Below are positions 24,183 to 34,100 of a stretch of DNA of 64,000 bases, piece after piece; position 1 is the stretch's first letter; the number at the start of each line of letters is the position of its first letter. The stretch is from Bacteroidales bacterium (lineage in GTDB: Bacteria; Bacteroidota; Bacteroidia; Bacteroidales; FEN-979): assembly GCA_025355465.1 (NCBI GenBank), contig JANXZO010000042.1:1-64000 (forward strand), given 5' to 3'. The notes under the pieces were generated by a model, which had not been told where the DNA came from, searched no databases, and saw only the letters and a program-made list of their open reading frames with translations. The position numbers and the translations under genes were made by a program.

Positions 24183-26272
24183 AACCTAACCGGTTTAATT
24201 TCAATAATCGGCAATAGAACCTTCACACGTGTACCTTTTCCCTGAATACTGTCAATTGTAATGGATCCGAGATGGGTGTCAACACATCGTTTTACAATGG
24301 ATAGCCCCAGCCCGGTGCCCTGGTAATCAGTGGCATTTTCACCCCGCTGAAACGGTTCAAATATTGATGGCATATCCTTTTCCGGAATTCCCACACCCTG
24401 GTCTTCGATGCTGAATTCCATATGATTTCCAGGCGCCCCATAAACATCAAAGCTTACAACAGACCCATGCGGTGAGAATTTCAGAGCATTGGAGATAAGA
24501 TTCGAAATAATATATCGCACAAGTTCCTTGTCCATTTGTACCAGCTTGACCGGAAGGCTGTAGGTCATTTTAACATCAACGTTAGACTTGAAAATCAAAA
24601 CATTGTCATTTATTATACCCTGGCAAAGTGCCTCAAGGTTAAATTCTGACGGGTTGAGCCTGAATTTTCCCGACTGGTCTTTGGCGACAAGGGAAAGGTT
24701 GTTAAGAAATGCGAGCAATTGATTAACCGCTTCGTGAATCCGGACAAAGACCGTCATTTTTTTCTCGGCTGACCATTTTTCGTCATACATTTCAAGAAGT
24801 TGCGTATTGGAAGAGATGGCAGACAACGGCGTTCGGAATTCATGGGAGACTGTTGATATAAATTGTGTCTTAAGTCTGTTCAATTCCCCTTCCTTTTGCA
24901 GCATGCGTTGAAGTGCCATTTCTGCCTCTTTGCGGGTAGTAATATTGCGGATTACCGCCAGGTAATCGCCCATCCTGGTTTGTGTGAGGGTAGTATCGTA
25001 ATATTTTCGATGGCCATTAGGCATTAGAACAGAGAAATCGAATGATTGGGATTGCCCGGTCTTGTTAACATCGACAATGGCCTCCCTGAGAAATGGTGAC
25101 ACTGAATGGGGCAGCACCTCTTCAATGTTCTTTCCGATCATATCCGGGTTGAAGAGCGGAAAATCTTCCTGATTGTTAATATGAAAATCGCTGATAATCC
25201 CGAAAAGATTGATTCTGAAAAGGTGATCAGGAATAGCCGACAGGATTGCGGTGTTTTTGGATTCTGCATCCGTGAAAGAGGTGAGGAGATCATTCTTCTC
25301 ATGAATAATCTGAGCCAACTCCTTTTTCTGAAGAAAAAACCGCTCAATCATAAAAGCGATTTGTCCGAATTCATCCCTCTTTTCCGAAAGCGGTTTGATG
25401 GTATCGGTGTTTTCGAGGGCCAGACTTTTTGTTATCTGTTCCAGCGGCAGATAAATCCACCGGTAAAGTGCAAAGGCTGTCAGAAGAAGTAAAAGCAGTG
25501 CAAAGCTGAAATAAAAAAGGCTGGTAATCAAGGTGATTTCCATGTAGGATATCAACAAAGGTTGTTCTTTTCTGAAATCCAGATAACAAACTGTTTTGTG
25601 ATCCCACGAAGTCAGCGGAACAATGGTCCCCAGTTCGGATGGATATTCCGCCGGCATGCTGCTTTTGAGAGAAGGCAAAACAATGATACTTGACCCCGAC
25701 AGGTCTTCGAGATGTTTAAGGGCAGGCTCATTGATTGCTCTTGCAACAATAAAAAAACCGGATGGTTGTTCGACCATCAAAGTATCACTTGTCGGTCTGA
25801 TGGTGCCGGCAGCAAATTCATAAACTGCTGAAAGCTGATTCGAAAAATAGCAGGCAGTTTTATTTTTAATAAGGAATTGAAACAGGGAGTCAGTGATCAG
25901 GCTGGAAAGATTTATTGATTCAGGCAGATGTGAACCAGCGTATAATAGGTTTTTTTCCTTGTTGAATACCCACAGGGCTTCCAGCCTGTATGTTGCGGTC
26001 AGCGTCGATAAACTCGATTTGCTCCAATTGGTGTCGGGATGCTTCGCAAACGTAACCATCTCATCCCATACCGAATAGTCTCTGATGAGGGTCTTTAATT
26101 GATGCTCGCCGGTGCGAAGGGCATTTATCACCCTGGCATCATGCTCCTTCTGATAGTACCTGACAAGGAGGCTGTCTCTGCGGGCTTTTATCTGCAAAAA
26201 AAGCAGAAAGGAGAGGATAATTATTAATGCAAGTACGGTAAACCCAATCAATATTTTGGTACGTACTTTCAT
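24179..26272 (-). CDS. membrane sensor histidine kinase with CHASE4-like sensor
   Basis: A 697-residue kinase. Order: membrane helix (about 7-27), periplasmic sensor (about 30-240) with DYSVWDEMVTF as in CHASE4 domains, second helix (about 250-275), HAMP-like stretch (to 330), PAS (about 345-465), HisKA with FISTVSHEFRTPLSAISS, and HATPase with NALKFSPHGS, DQGVGIP and GTGLGLSIV. There is no receiver of its own; the next gene, overlapping by 4 bases, supplies two. An in-frame TTG at 26293 would add 7 residues but overlaps a -7 element (minus-strand TATATTTG, 26298-26291), so ATG 26272 is preferred. Ligand unknown. Confidence 0.9.
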   Translation of the reverse strand: MKVRTKILIGFTVLALIIILSFLLFLQIKARRDSLLVRYYQKEHDARVINALRTGEHQLKTLIRDYSVWDEMVTFAKHPDTNWSKSSLSTLTATYRLEALWVFNKEKNLLYAGSHLPESINLSSLITDSLFQFLIKNKTACYFSNQLSAVYEFAAGTIRPTSDTLMVEQPSGFFIVARAINEPALKHLEDLSGSSIIVLPSLKSSMPAEYPSELGTIVPLTSWDHKTVCYLDFRKEQPLLISYMEITLITSLFYFSFALLLLLLTAFALYRWIYLPLEQITKSLALENTDTIKPLSEKRDEFGQIAFMIERFFLQKKELAQIIHEKNDLLTSFTDAESKNTAILSAIPDHLFRINLFGIISDFHINNQEDFPLFNPDMIGKNIEEVLPHSVSPFLREAIVDVNKTGQSQSFDFSVLMPNGHRKYYDTTLTQTRMGDYLAVIRNITTRKEAEMALQRMLQKEGELNRLKTQFISTVSHEFRTPLSAISSNTQLLEMYDEKWSAEKKMTVFVRIHEAVNQLLAFLNNLSLVAKDQSGKFRLNPSEFNLEALCQGIINDNVLIFKSNVDVKMTYSLPVKLVQMDKELVRYIISNLISNALKFSPHGSVVSFDVYGAPGNHMEFSIEDQGVGIPEKDMPSIFEPFQRGENATDYQGTGLGLSIVKRCVDTHLGSITIDSIQGKGTRVKVLLPIIEIKPVRL

Positions 26273-26290
26273 ATCATCGAAATATCCACT

Positions 26291-26298
26291 CAAATATA
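26291..26298 (-). promoter_or_regulatory. -7 promoter element for the two-kinase operon (TATATTTG)
   Basis: TATATTTG on the minus strand, exact match, 18 bases before ATG 26272. It overlaps the alternative TTG start, which argues against that start. No -33 box is clear. Confidence 0.4.
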
Positions 26299-26349
26299 TG
26301 GAAATGTTTGGAAAATAAATAGAATATTAAATCGGATGCAGCCGACCTT

Positions 26350-26802
26350 CTACTCCCTGTTTTTTGTATCGATGATAATGGTAACAGGACCGTCGTTAAT
26401 CAGACTTACTTTCATCATAGCTCCGAATTCACCTGTCTGCAAAGGCTTGTTAAGGCCCTGTTCCAGCAGCTTGATAAATTCGTGATACAAAGTATGGGCT
26501 GTTTCATGCTTTGCGGCACGGATATAGGATGGCCGGTTGCCTTTCTTTATGCTTGCATGAAGGGTAAACTGGCTTATCAAAAGGATTTCTCCTGCAATAT
26601 CCAGGATGGAACAATTCATAACACCATTACCGTCATTGAAAATTCTCAGCCGAAGGATTTTACCAGAAAGCCACTCCAGATCCTCCACTGTATCCCGCTC
26701 CTCGATGCCGGCCAGGATGACCATTCCAGGTCCAATAGAACCGTTAATTATGCCATTGATCGTGACACTTGCCGTGTAAACACGTTGGATGACCGCCCTC
26801 AT
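26350..26802 (-). CDS. dtd: D-aminoacyl-tRNA deacylase
   Basis: A 150-residue enzyme that removes D-amino acids (and Gly from mischarged tRNA-Ala) from tRNA. Seen: N-terminal MRAVIQRVYTASVTI, the LLISQFTLHASIKKGNRPSY block with the conserved SQFT loop, and C-terminal NDGPVTIIID with the cross-subunit Gly-Pro motif. These two motifs define the family. A longer frame from 26952 adds 50 unrelated residues; ATG 26802 is the universal start of this family. It diverges from pdxJ across about 90 bases. Confidence 0.95.
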   Translation of the reverse strand: MRAVIQRVYTASVTINGIINGSIGPGMVILAGIEERDTVEDLEWLSGKILRLRIFNDGNGVMNCSILDIAGEILLISQFTLHASIKKGNRPSYIRAAKHETAHTLYHEFIKLLEQGLNKPLQTGEFGAMMKVSLINDGPVTIIIDTKNRE

Positions 26803-26866
26803 TTGGATTATTAATTTTGCATAAGAATTAAGCGTTGCAGATGACGGGTTTTTAGGTGGTTTATAG

Positions 26867-26874
26867 TAGTTTTG
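26867..26874 (+). promoter_or_regulatory. -7 promoter element for pdxJ operon (TAGTTTTG)
   Basis: TAGTTTTG, exact TAnnTTTG match followed by C, 16 bases before the pdxJ ATG. No -33 box at the usual spacing. Confidence 0.55.
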
Positions 26875-26890
26875 CAGAAATTTCGACGGA

Positions 26891-27604
26891 ATGACGAAAC
26901 TGAGCGTAAATATAAATAAAATTGCCACGTTGAGGAATGCCCGAGGCGGCAATATGCCCGACCTGATCAGGACCGCGATCGATTGCGAGCGTTTTGGTGC
27001 AGAGGGGATAACTGTTCATCCAAGGCCCGATGAAAGGCATATCCGGTACAAGGATGTATTTGACCTGAAGCCATTACTCGCCACCGAATTTAATATTGAA
27101 GGTTTTCCCGGACAACCATTTATCGACCTGGTTCTCGCGATTAAACCCGCCCAGGTCACGCTGGTCCCTGACCCTCCGGATGCAATTACCTCAAATGCGG
27201 GTTGGGATACAATAAAAAACGAAGCGTTTTTGAAGGAGGTAATCAGTGAGTTTCAACGAAACGGTATCCGTACCTCCATTTTTATTGAAACCGATGTCAA
27301 CATGATCCGAAAGGCTGCGGATACCGGCACAGACCGTATTGAACTCTACACGGAGTCGTATGCCCGAGGCTATTCATTCGATCGCGAAGCCGCGGTGAAG
27401 CCTTTTTCTGAAGCAGCCACCGTAGCCTCAGAAGTTGGACTGGGATTAAATGCGGGGCATGATCTGAATCTTGAGAACCTCAGGTATTTCAGAGAAAACG
27501 TAAAGGGTTTGCTGGAGGTATCAATTGGCCATGCACTTATCTGTGATGCCCTGAACTTCGGACTGGAAAATACGATTCAACTATACCTCAGACAACTTAA
27601 ATAA
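26891..27604 (+). CDS. pdxJ: pyridoxine 5'-phosphate synthase
   Basis: A 237-residue TIM-barrel enzyme joining deoxyxylulose 5-phosphate and 1-amino-acetone 3-phosphate to give pyridoxine phosphate (vitamin B6). Seen: [17 protein letters not shown] at the N-terminus, [13 protein letters not shown] (40-52) with the catalytic His/Arg set, [14 protein letters not shown] and [15 protein letters not shown] near 190. Length matches the family. Note that it needs deoxyxylulose 5-phosphate, while isoprenoids here go by mevalonate, so the cell must keep a DXP synthase for B6. First gene of a likely operon with M19 dipeptidase, 23 bases downstream. Confidence 0.97.
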   Translation: MTKLSVNINKIATLRNARGGNMPDLIRTAIDCERFGAEGITVHPRPDERHIRYKDVFDLKPLLATEFNIEGFPGQPFIDLVLAIKPAQVTLVPDPPDAITSNAGWDTIKNEAFLKEVISEFQRNGIRTSIFIETDVNMIRKAADTGTDRIELYTESYARGYSFDREAAVKPFSEAATVASEVGLGLNAGHDLNLENLRYFRENVKGLLEVSIGHALICDALNFGLENTIQLYLRQLK

Positions 27605-27627
27605 TCAGGAATGAGGAGGAAAGAAGA

Positions 27628-28869
27628 ATGAGACGTCTTTTGTTGTTTTCCTGTGCATTGCTTGCCGGACTTGGCAGTTTAGCCGGTAATGATGATCCCG
27701 CGATCATCGCGAAGGCCGCAAAGATACATGCTTCGGTAATTACCATCGATTCGCACACCGATACGCCTTTGCGGATGATGCAGCCGGGTTTTGATCTGAA
27801 TGTCTGGCACGATCCTCACAAAGAGTACTCCAAGGTAGATTTTCCACGGATGAAGGAAGGGGGGCTTGACGGTGTCTTTTTTGGCGTGTTTGTTTCGCAA
27901 GGGCCGAGGAATCCCGAATCGTTTGAAAAGGTGAAACAGCGGGCCCTTGTATTATTCGACACCATCAAGGCTGCTGTAGGACGGTATCCTGACATTGCCG
28001 GATTTGCTGTTTCAGATGCCGATGTAACCCGGTTGACGAAGCAGGGAAAAAGGTCTGTATTTATTGGAATTGAGAATGGATATGCCATTGGCAGAGACCT
28101 CTCACTCATCAGTACTTTTTATCTGAAGGGGACAAGGTATATCACCCTTTGTCATACCAAAAACAACGACATCTGCGACTCTTCGACCGACAGTACCGAA
28201 CACAACGGATTAAGTCCGTTTGGTTATGAGGTAGTACGTGAAATGAATGAAGTGGGAATAATGGTTGATGTTTCCCATATTTCGGACAAGGCATTGTATG
28301 ATGTCCTTTCTACATGTAAAGCTCCCGTGATCGCATCTCATTCTTGTGCCAGAGCACTCTGCAATAATCCGCGGAACCTCCCGGATGTCCTGCTGGCAGC
28401 TATTGCAAAGAATGGAGGAGTCATCCAGATGTGTATCCTCAGCGATTATGTAAAAACTCCCGAACCAAATCCGGCCAGGGATTCGGCCAGGGCTGCCGTA
28501 CGGAAGAAATTTCATGATTTCGACGGACTCACTGACGAGGAGATGAAAGCGGCGCGGACAGCCTGGAATGCCGTCAATGCGAAGTATCCGCAGAAGCTGG
28601 CCAATGTTTCAGATGTGGCAGATCATATCGACCACATCGTCAAAGTTGCAGGGATTAATCATGTGGGGATAGGTACTGATTTTGACGGCGGTGGTGGAGT
28701 TCAGGGATGTTATGACGCGGCTGAAATGGGCAACATCACCCTTGAGCTTGTCAAAAGAGGGTATTCTAAGAGTGAAATCCGCAAAATATGGGGTGGTAAC
28801 CTGATGCGCGTGTTGTCAAGAACGGATAAGATTGCACAACGATATAAAATTAGTTGTGGTTGTCGTTAA
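27628..28869 (+). CDS. exported membrane dipeptidase (peptidase family M19)
   Basis: A 413-residue zinc dipeptidase with a signal peptide (1-20). Seen: the metal motif IDSHTDTPLRMM (about 41-52), GIENGYAIG with the bridging Glu, DVSHISDKAL, ASHSCARAL and HVGIGTDFDGGGG near the C-terminus. These mark the M19 amidohydrolase fold that splits dipeptides, including some with a C-terminal D-residue. Location is periplasmic. A gene-end signal is not seen before the PrsW-like gene 21 bases further on, so they are probably co-transcribed. Confidence 0.93.
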   Translation: MRRLLLFSCALLAGLGSLAGNDDPAIIAKAAKIHASVITIDSHTDTPLRMMQPGFDLNVWHDPHKEYSKVDFPRMKEGGLDGVFFGVFVSQGPRNPESFEKVKQRALVLFDTIKAAVGRYPDIAGFAVSDADVTRLTKQGKRSVFIGIENGYAIGRDLSLISTFYLKGTRYITLCHTKNNDICDSSTDSTEHNGLSPFGYEVVREMNEVGIMVDVSHISDKALYDVLSTCKAPVIASHSCARALCNNPRNLPDVLLAAIAKNGGVIQMCILSDYVKTPEPNPARDSARAAVRKKFHDFDGLTDEEMKAARTAWNAVNAKYPQKLANVSDVADHIDHIVKVAGINHVGIGTDFDGGGGVQGCYDAAEMGNITLELVKRGYSKSEIRKIWGGNLMRVLSRTDKIAQRYKISCGCR

Positions 28870-28890
28870 CATTCAGCGAATTATATTCAC

Positions 28891-29892
28891 GTGGTTAGTA
28901 AAATTGTCGTAAGTCTTATTCCGGTTTTTCTCCTGCTTTTATTATTGCTGTACCTCGACAGCATGAAACTGGTAAAAAAACATCTCCTGTCCCTTTGCCT
29001 GATTTGGGGTGTGATAAGTGCCATCATGAGTTTTTTTTCCAACACCTGGCTTATTCAACACCTTGGAATCCCTTTTGATACCTATTCGGGATTTGTAGCG
29101 CCAGTGCTTGAAGAAGTTATCAAACTCCTGTTATTATGGGTATTGGTGCGCAAAAACAGGATCGGGTTCATGATTGACGGAGCCATTTACGGCTTCTCCA
29201 TTGGCGCTGCATTTTCATTTTGCGAAAACCTCTATTATCTTTTTGCTTTTGCAGGAGAACAGGGCAATCTGGCAGTGTGGATCACCAGGGGCTTTGGAAC
29301 AGCCGTTATGCATTGCGGAACCACTGCGATCTTTGGGATCCTTTGCATGAGCGCCATCAACCGTAAAGCCAGCCTTGCAATGGCAACCATAACAGGTGCT
29401 GCAGCCGCAATCCTTATTCATGGGATATTCAACCAGTTTCTTCTTTCCCCGCTGGTCTCCACACTGTTGGTTCTTATCGTCATCCCGGCTACCATCGCGG
29501 TGATATTTAAGAACAATGAAGGAACAATACGCAAATGGCTTGAACTGGAATTTGATTCTGAGGTGGCCATGTTGCAAATGATCAGAAAAGGAAAATTCGC
29601 AGAGACCCGGACAGGTGAATTTCTGATGTCGGTAAAAAATCATTTTCCAACGGAGGTTGTTGTTGATATGTACTGCTTCATCAGCCTTTATCTTGAACTA
29701 TCCCTGAAAGCCAAAAGCATGATGATGCTTCGTGAAAATGATATCATCGTTGCTTCCGATCCCGAAACACCTGCTAAGCTCAAGGAATTGAAGGCCCTTG
29801 AGATTAGCATCGGAAAGGCAGGATACCTCGCCATTTCCCCGGTATTACGCATGAGCCGGAAAGACCTGTGGAAGATTTCGTCCCTGGGTTAA
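28891..29892 (+). CDS. PrsW-family intramembrane metalloprotease
   Basis: A 333-residue protein with 7-8 membrane helices in the first 215 residues and a soluble C-terminal domain. Seen within helices: EEVIK (74-78), FSFCEN (108-113) with Glu112, His141 and HGIFN with His177, matching the EExxK / FxxxE / HxxxD-type motifs of PrsW. Family knowledge: Bacillus PrsW cuts the anti-sigma RsiW at site 1 to free SigW. Here an ECF sigma gene and a one-pass candidate anti-sigma follow directly, so it may act on that protein. Start is GTG 28891; it gives the usual hydrophobic first helix and DSMKLVKK motif, which the next ATG would lose. Confidence 0.88.
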   Translation: MVSKIVVSLIPVFLLLLLLLYLDSMKLVKKHLLSLCLIWGVISAIMSFFSNTWLIQHLGIPFDTYSGFVAPVLEEVIKLLLLWVLVRKNRIGFMIDGAIYGFSIGAAFSFCENLYYLFAFAGEQGNLAVWITRGFGTAVMHCGTTAIFGILCMSAINRKASLAMATITGAAAAILIHGIFNQFLLSPLVSTLLVLIVIPATIAVIFKNNEGTIRKWLELEFDSEVAMLQMIRKGKFAETRTGEFLMSVKNHFPTEVVVDMYCFISLYLELSLKAKSMMMLRENDIIVASDPETPAKLKELKALEISIGKAGYLAISPVLRMSRKDLWKISSLG

Positions 29893-29941
29893 GCAGGAAA
29901 TTTCATATCTTTCACCAACTTTTTCAACTTTATCCGTATTT

Positions 29942-30487
29942 ATGACAGAAAAGGATGATAATGAACTTGTCTATGAAGTGATAAAGGGCAGTATCTCCTC
30001 CTTCGAAGTGCTCATTGACAGATATCAGAAACCCATCTTTAACCTGGTGCTAAAAATGGTTAGCGATACGGAAACAGCACGTGATTTAACACAAGATATT
30101 TTTTTAAAGGTCTTTGAAAAGTTGGGAAGTTTTGATTTCAGATACCGGTTTTTCAGTTGGTTATACAGAATTGCCATCAACACAACCACCGACTGGCTGA
30201 CTTCAAAACGCTCCATTATTAGTCGGGAGCAGGCTGACTTAATTGCCGGGGAAGAACCCGACGACAATCTGCGCGATGAACAGAGCAAAAGGCTTCATGC
30301 CGGGTTACGGCTGTTGCCGGGAGAATATCGCATTTTGTTGTTGCTGAAATATTATTGTGGATTTTCATATGAGGAGATTGCAGAGACAACCCATTTGCCT
30401 GTAAAGAAAATTAAATCCAGATTGTTTATTGCCAAGGAACAGTTAGCGAAGATTTTGATTGCAAAAGGATTTTTCGAAAATGAATGA
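29942..30487 (+). CDS. ECF-type RNA polymerase sigma factor
   Basis: A 181-residue sigma-70 family factor with only regions 2 and 4. Region 2 (about 18-90) has LTQDIFLKVFEKLGSF and RFFSWLYRIAINTTTDWL; region 4 (about 120-172) has LKYYCGFSYEEIAETTHLPVKKIKSRLFIAKEQL, a clear helix-turn-helix. Downstream, the candidate anti-sigma gene overlaps its stop by 8 bases. A near-consensus TATCTTTC lies about 35 bases upstream of the ATG, in the 49-base gap after the PrsW gene, so it may have its own or an autoregulated promoter. Targets unknown. Confidence 0.93.
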   Translation: MTEKDDNELVYEVIKGSISSFEVLIDRYQKPIFNLVLKMVSDTETARDLTQDIFLKVFEKLGSFDFRYRFFSWLYRIAINTTTDWLTSKRSIISREQADLIAGEEPDDNLRDEQSKRLHAGLRLLPGEYRILLLLKYYCGFSYEEIAETTHLPVKKIKSRLFIAKEQLAKILIAKGFFENE

Positions 30488-31169
30488 AAGGGATAATATA
30501 GAAACTTCACTGTGGGAACAAATCGAACGCCAGTTTGATCGCGAACGATCTGCTGCCGTAGAGGTCGATCTGAAAAAGGAAATACTAAATCAAATCAATA
30601 TGGAAAGCTATAAACAACCTCCAAAAAAGGAAGAAATCAGGGTCGTACAACGTTTTTGGTCAAGACCTGCATTTAAATTAGGATTCACTTTTGCCATGGG
30701 TGCATTTGTTGGTTTTTTGATTTTCAGCCTGCTTAACGTGAATCTTATCGGTACGGATAACCCGGCTCCTGAAATGAAAGGAACCCTTTACGATTCAAGG
30801 TCGTTTGACAACATGAGGACGGCGGATGTGCTTCAGTATGAAAGCCCGCTTGCGAAAGCAGTTTGCAATGTGAGGTACTCTGCAAAAGTTGTGGAATTGA
30901 GAATAGAACTTTCCTCACTTTACCCTGTAAAATCGACACTGGAGTTTGACTTTAACAATTTTGAAGTGCTCAATGTTCAGAATGTGCAGGTGAACGATCA
31001 GTCCACGGCCATGGCCGCGGCCAATTTTGTTCAGATCAACAATGTCGGAGACAATAAATTCATTGTTCAGCTATACAATAAAAATAGTCTGCCACACCAG
31101 ATCGATTTCAAGATTTATCAGTACGATTCCCCGATCTATCAAAATTCAGTTCAGGTGAATAAGGAGTAG
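30480..31169 (+). CDS. one-pass membrane protein, candidate anti-sigma factor
   Basis: A 229-residue protein: charged cytoplasmic N-terminus (1-62) with DLKKEILNQI, one membrane helix (about 66-86) and a periplasmic domain of about 140 residues. It overlaps the sigma gene by 8 bases, which is the classic position of an anti-sigma. It lacks the HxxxCxxC zinc motif of ZAS-type anti-sigmas, and I find no named domain. ATG 30480 is chosen over a TTG at 30459 because it fits the overlap and the TTG is inside sigma region 4. The periplasmic domain would be what the PrsW-like protease or another protease senses or cuts. Role inferred from position and topology. Confidence 0.75.
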   Translation: MNERDNIETSLWEQIERQFDRERSAAVEVDLKKEILNQINMESYKQPPKKEEIRVVQRFWSRPAFKLGFTFAMGAFVGFLIFSLLNVNLIGTDNPAPEMKGTLYDSRSFDNMRTADVLQYESPLAKAVCNVRYSAKVVELRIELSSLYPVKSTLEFDFNNFEVLNVQNVQVNDQSTAMAAANFVQINNVGDNKFIVQLYNKNSLPHQIDFKIYQYDSPIYQNSVQVNKE

Positions 31170-31182
31170 TTATAAAAAGGGT

Positions 31183-34100
31183 TCATCTTTTTCTGAAGTT
31201 CTCAAAATAGTTGATCCCCTTTCTCAGGATATCCGTTAACAGGGTAAAATAGAGGCTCAGGGACATCAACCAAATAACTCCGAGGTTGAACCAGAAGGTG
31301 TCGATTACGATATTGCCGATAAATTTGACCGGCGCATAGAAATGAGCCCGGCCGTTCCGGGACAGCGGTTCCATAAACACGGGGTCTTTTTTACGAATGA
31401 GTTGATCCTGGTCTGCAATAATTTTATTTTCACTCCCTTTGTTCAGCACAAGATCGGCCAGGTTGTCATTGTAATAGGTTTCCCTGAATTTGTAAACCGC
31501 CTCTTCGCCCATATCGGAAACAAGTTTTGCATACAGGGCATCCCGCCTGGAGGTTACTTCCGAGAGGCGCGAGGAAAAATGCCGGCTTAAGGAATCAAGG
31601 TAATTTTTGGCCAGGTCGACGATCCGGATGTCAAAATTTTTCGCCGACATTGTTTTAAGCCCTGTCAATGGTACGAACCCTGCCTCCGTTTGCAAAAGAG
31701 GAATTTCGTGTTGAAGGATGGAAACGAACCTTGTGGTGGCTTTCTGATTCTCCTTTTTGATGGAATTCCGCTGACATTCGTCAAATTCTGATTGAAGGGT
31801 CGGAATAACATAGGAGGTGATGTAGCCGTAACGTGAGATCTCCTTATCGTACGGATAGAAAATCCGTTCGTATTTATTGTTTCGGAACTGTTCTACCGCA
31901 AGGGCTTCAAAAGTCCACCTGGAGGTCATGACATCGCCAACCAGGGGGACGTTGACCCGCGAAGCAATGGATGGATTCAGGTAATCGAATCCTACGATGG
32001 TTCCGCTAAGCAGCAACTGGGGGACCAGGATGAAAGGGATGAGGATATAAATGGCAACCACAGAATTGAGTCCGGCAGAGATGTTCAGCCCCACCAGGTT
32101 TGCGAAACAAGAGGTAGAGAAAAGAATGAGCCAGTAACTCAGGGTCATGCCATGTATCCCGAGAATCAGGTTGCCTGCCAACACATATAGCAGGGTTTGA
32201 ATGCCGGAAAGAACAAAAAGGAGGATGATTTTTGAATTGATGTAGCTGAACCTGCTTAGGTGGAGGAACGCCTCCCTTTTTAGTATTTTACGGTCCTTGA
32301 TGATCTCTTCGGCGCTGACCATCATGCCAAGGAAAAGCGAGACCACTACGCTCATAAACAGATATGGAACCAGGTTGCGGTTATCGCTGAAGACATACTC
32401 GTCGCCGAATTTATACCTGGTCAGAAATGCGAGAAGTGCAGCAAGGAATGGAGCTTCAAGCAGGTTGATCAGCATATACTGTCGGTTGGTGACCTTCGTT
32501 AACAAGTTACGGATGCTGAAGATGCGGAACTGTTTGAACAGCCCCGGAATCTTGAAATAACTCCTGGGCACTTCTTGTTTTTCTTCGGTTACCTTAAGAA
32601 ACGGCTGTATTTGCTGCCGGAAGGCGTTATACCATTCAGCCGGGGTCTTTTTTCTGTTGCCCGTGAACCGGCCATATTCATTGATGATTTTGGTTTCGGT
32701 TATTTGCAGTAGTTGTTCGGGGTTCACATAACCGCAACTCTGGCATTCGCTCTCGTCGGGATTGACATGGTTCCCAGCCTGTTTGAAGTAGGTGAGTGCA
32801 TCTATCGGATTTCCGAAATAGATTGGGTAGCCACCTTTGTCGAGGATGAATATTTTGTCGAATAATTTGTAAATATCAGAGGATGGCTGATGGATGTTAA
32901 CCACAACCAACCTTCCTTTCAGTGTCTGCTCCTTCAGCAGCAACATCACCATTTCCGAGTCCATGGAGGAGAGTCCGCTGGTAGGTTCATCGGCGAAGAG
33001 CACAGATGGCTCACGAATCAATTCCAGAGCGATGTTCAATCTTTTACGTTGTCCGCCGCTGATGAACTTATTAATGGGGTCACCGACGGTAAGGTTTCGT
33101 ATTCCGATCAGGTCAATATCTCTTAAGACCTGCATCACAGAACGGATTATTTGCCGTTTGGAGAAATCCCGGAAGCAAAGTTTTGCATTATAATAGAGGT
33201 TCTGGAAAACAGTAAGTTCTTCAATCAAAAGGTCGTCCTGTGGTACGAAACCAATAATCCCCTGGAGTTTCTCCTTATCGCTTTCAAGGTTATTTCCATT
33301 GATAAGGATACTTCCATCATTCAAAGGCAGATTTCCGTTAAGTACGTTCAGCAGGGTTGACTTTCCTGCACCGCTGCCTCCCATCACTCCGATAAGTTCC
33401 CCGGAATTGGTGGTGAAGCTGAATGGATGGATGCCGTTTGTGCTGTTTTTGAAACGGAATTCAATCTCCTTGGCTGTAAACTCAATCGTGATTTTTTCCG
33501 ACGTATGCAGAAAGCAGGAAACTGCATCGGCATAATAGACAGGTGCAATTTTCAGGTTCTTAATGATGGTCCCGTTCGAAAATACAAAGGAACGGAATGG
33601 ATGTATGATATGTCCGTTAAGGAATAGTTCATCACCCCCGGTGTACCTGCAAATCATGGTACGAGAAGAGGGTGCAAAGAGGATAAACATCTTTCCATCA
33701 AGATGTTCACGATGAAGAAGTTTTTTCCTTGTTTGCTTTTCAGACCTGTCGGAAGTAATGATCAGGAGGTGGTCAGGGTGAATGCCGTCACCCATTGGAT
33801 TGGTAATAAACGCTACCGAATCATTGAACTCCTGGTCGGGAGCATTGAAAGAGGATTTGAATATCTTCAGAAAGCCATGGAATCTTTGCTCCGCTTCGGG
33901 TGATGCCCCATTCTGACCCCCTGAAATTTCATTCAGGAATTCCAGGAACTTAATGAATACGATGAGCCTGTCACGGGAAGTAAGATGTTTTTTGATTTTC
34001 TGACAGATGGCTGCAGTTTTTTCAACGACGTCGGAATCGCCAATCTCTGTCTCATCAGGTTGATGAAATTGCACCAGTTCATCGAAGAGTTTCAGGTATT

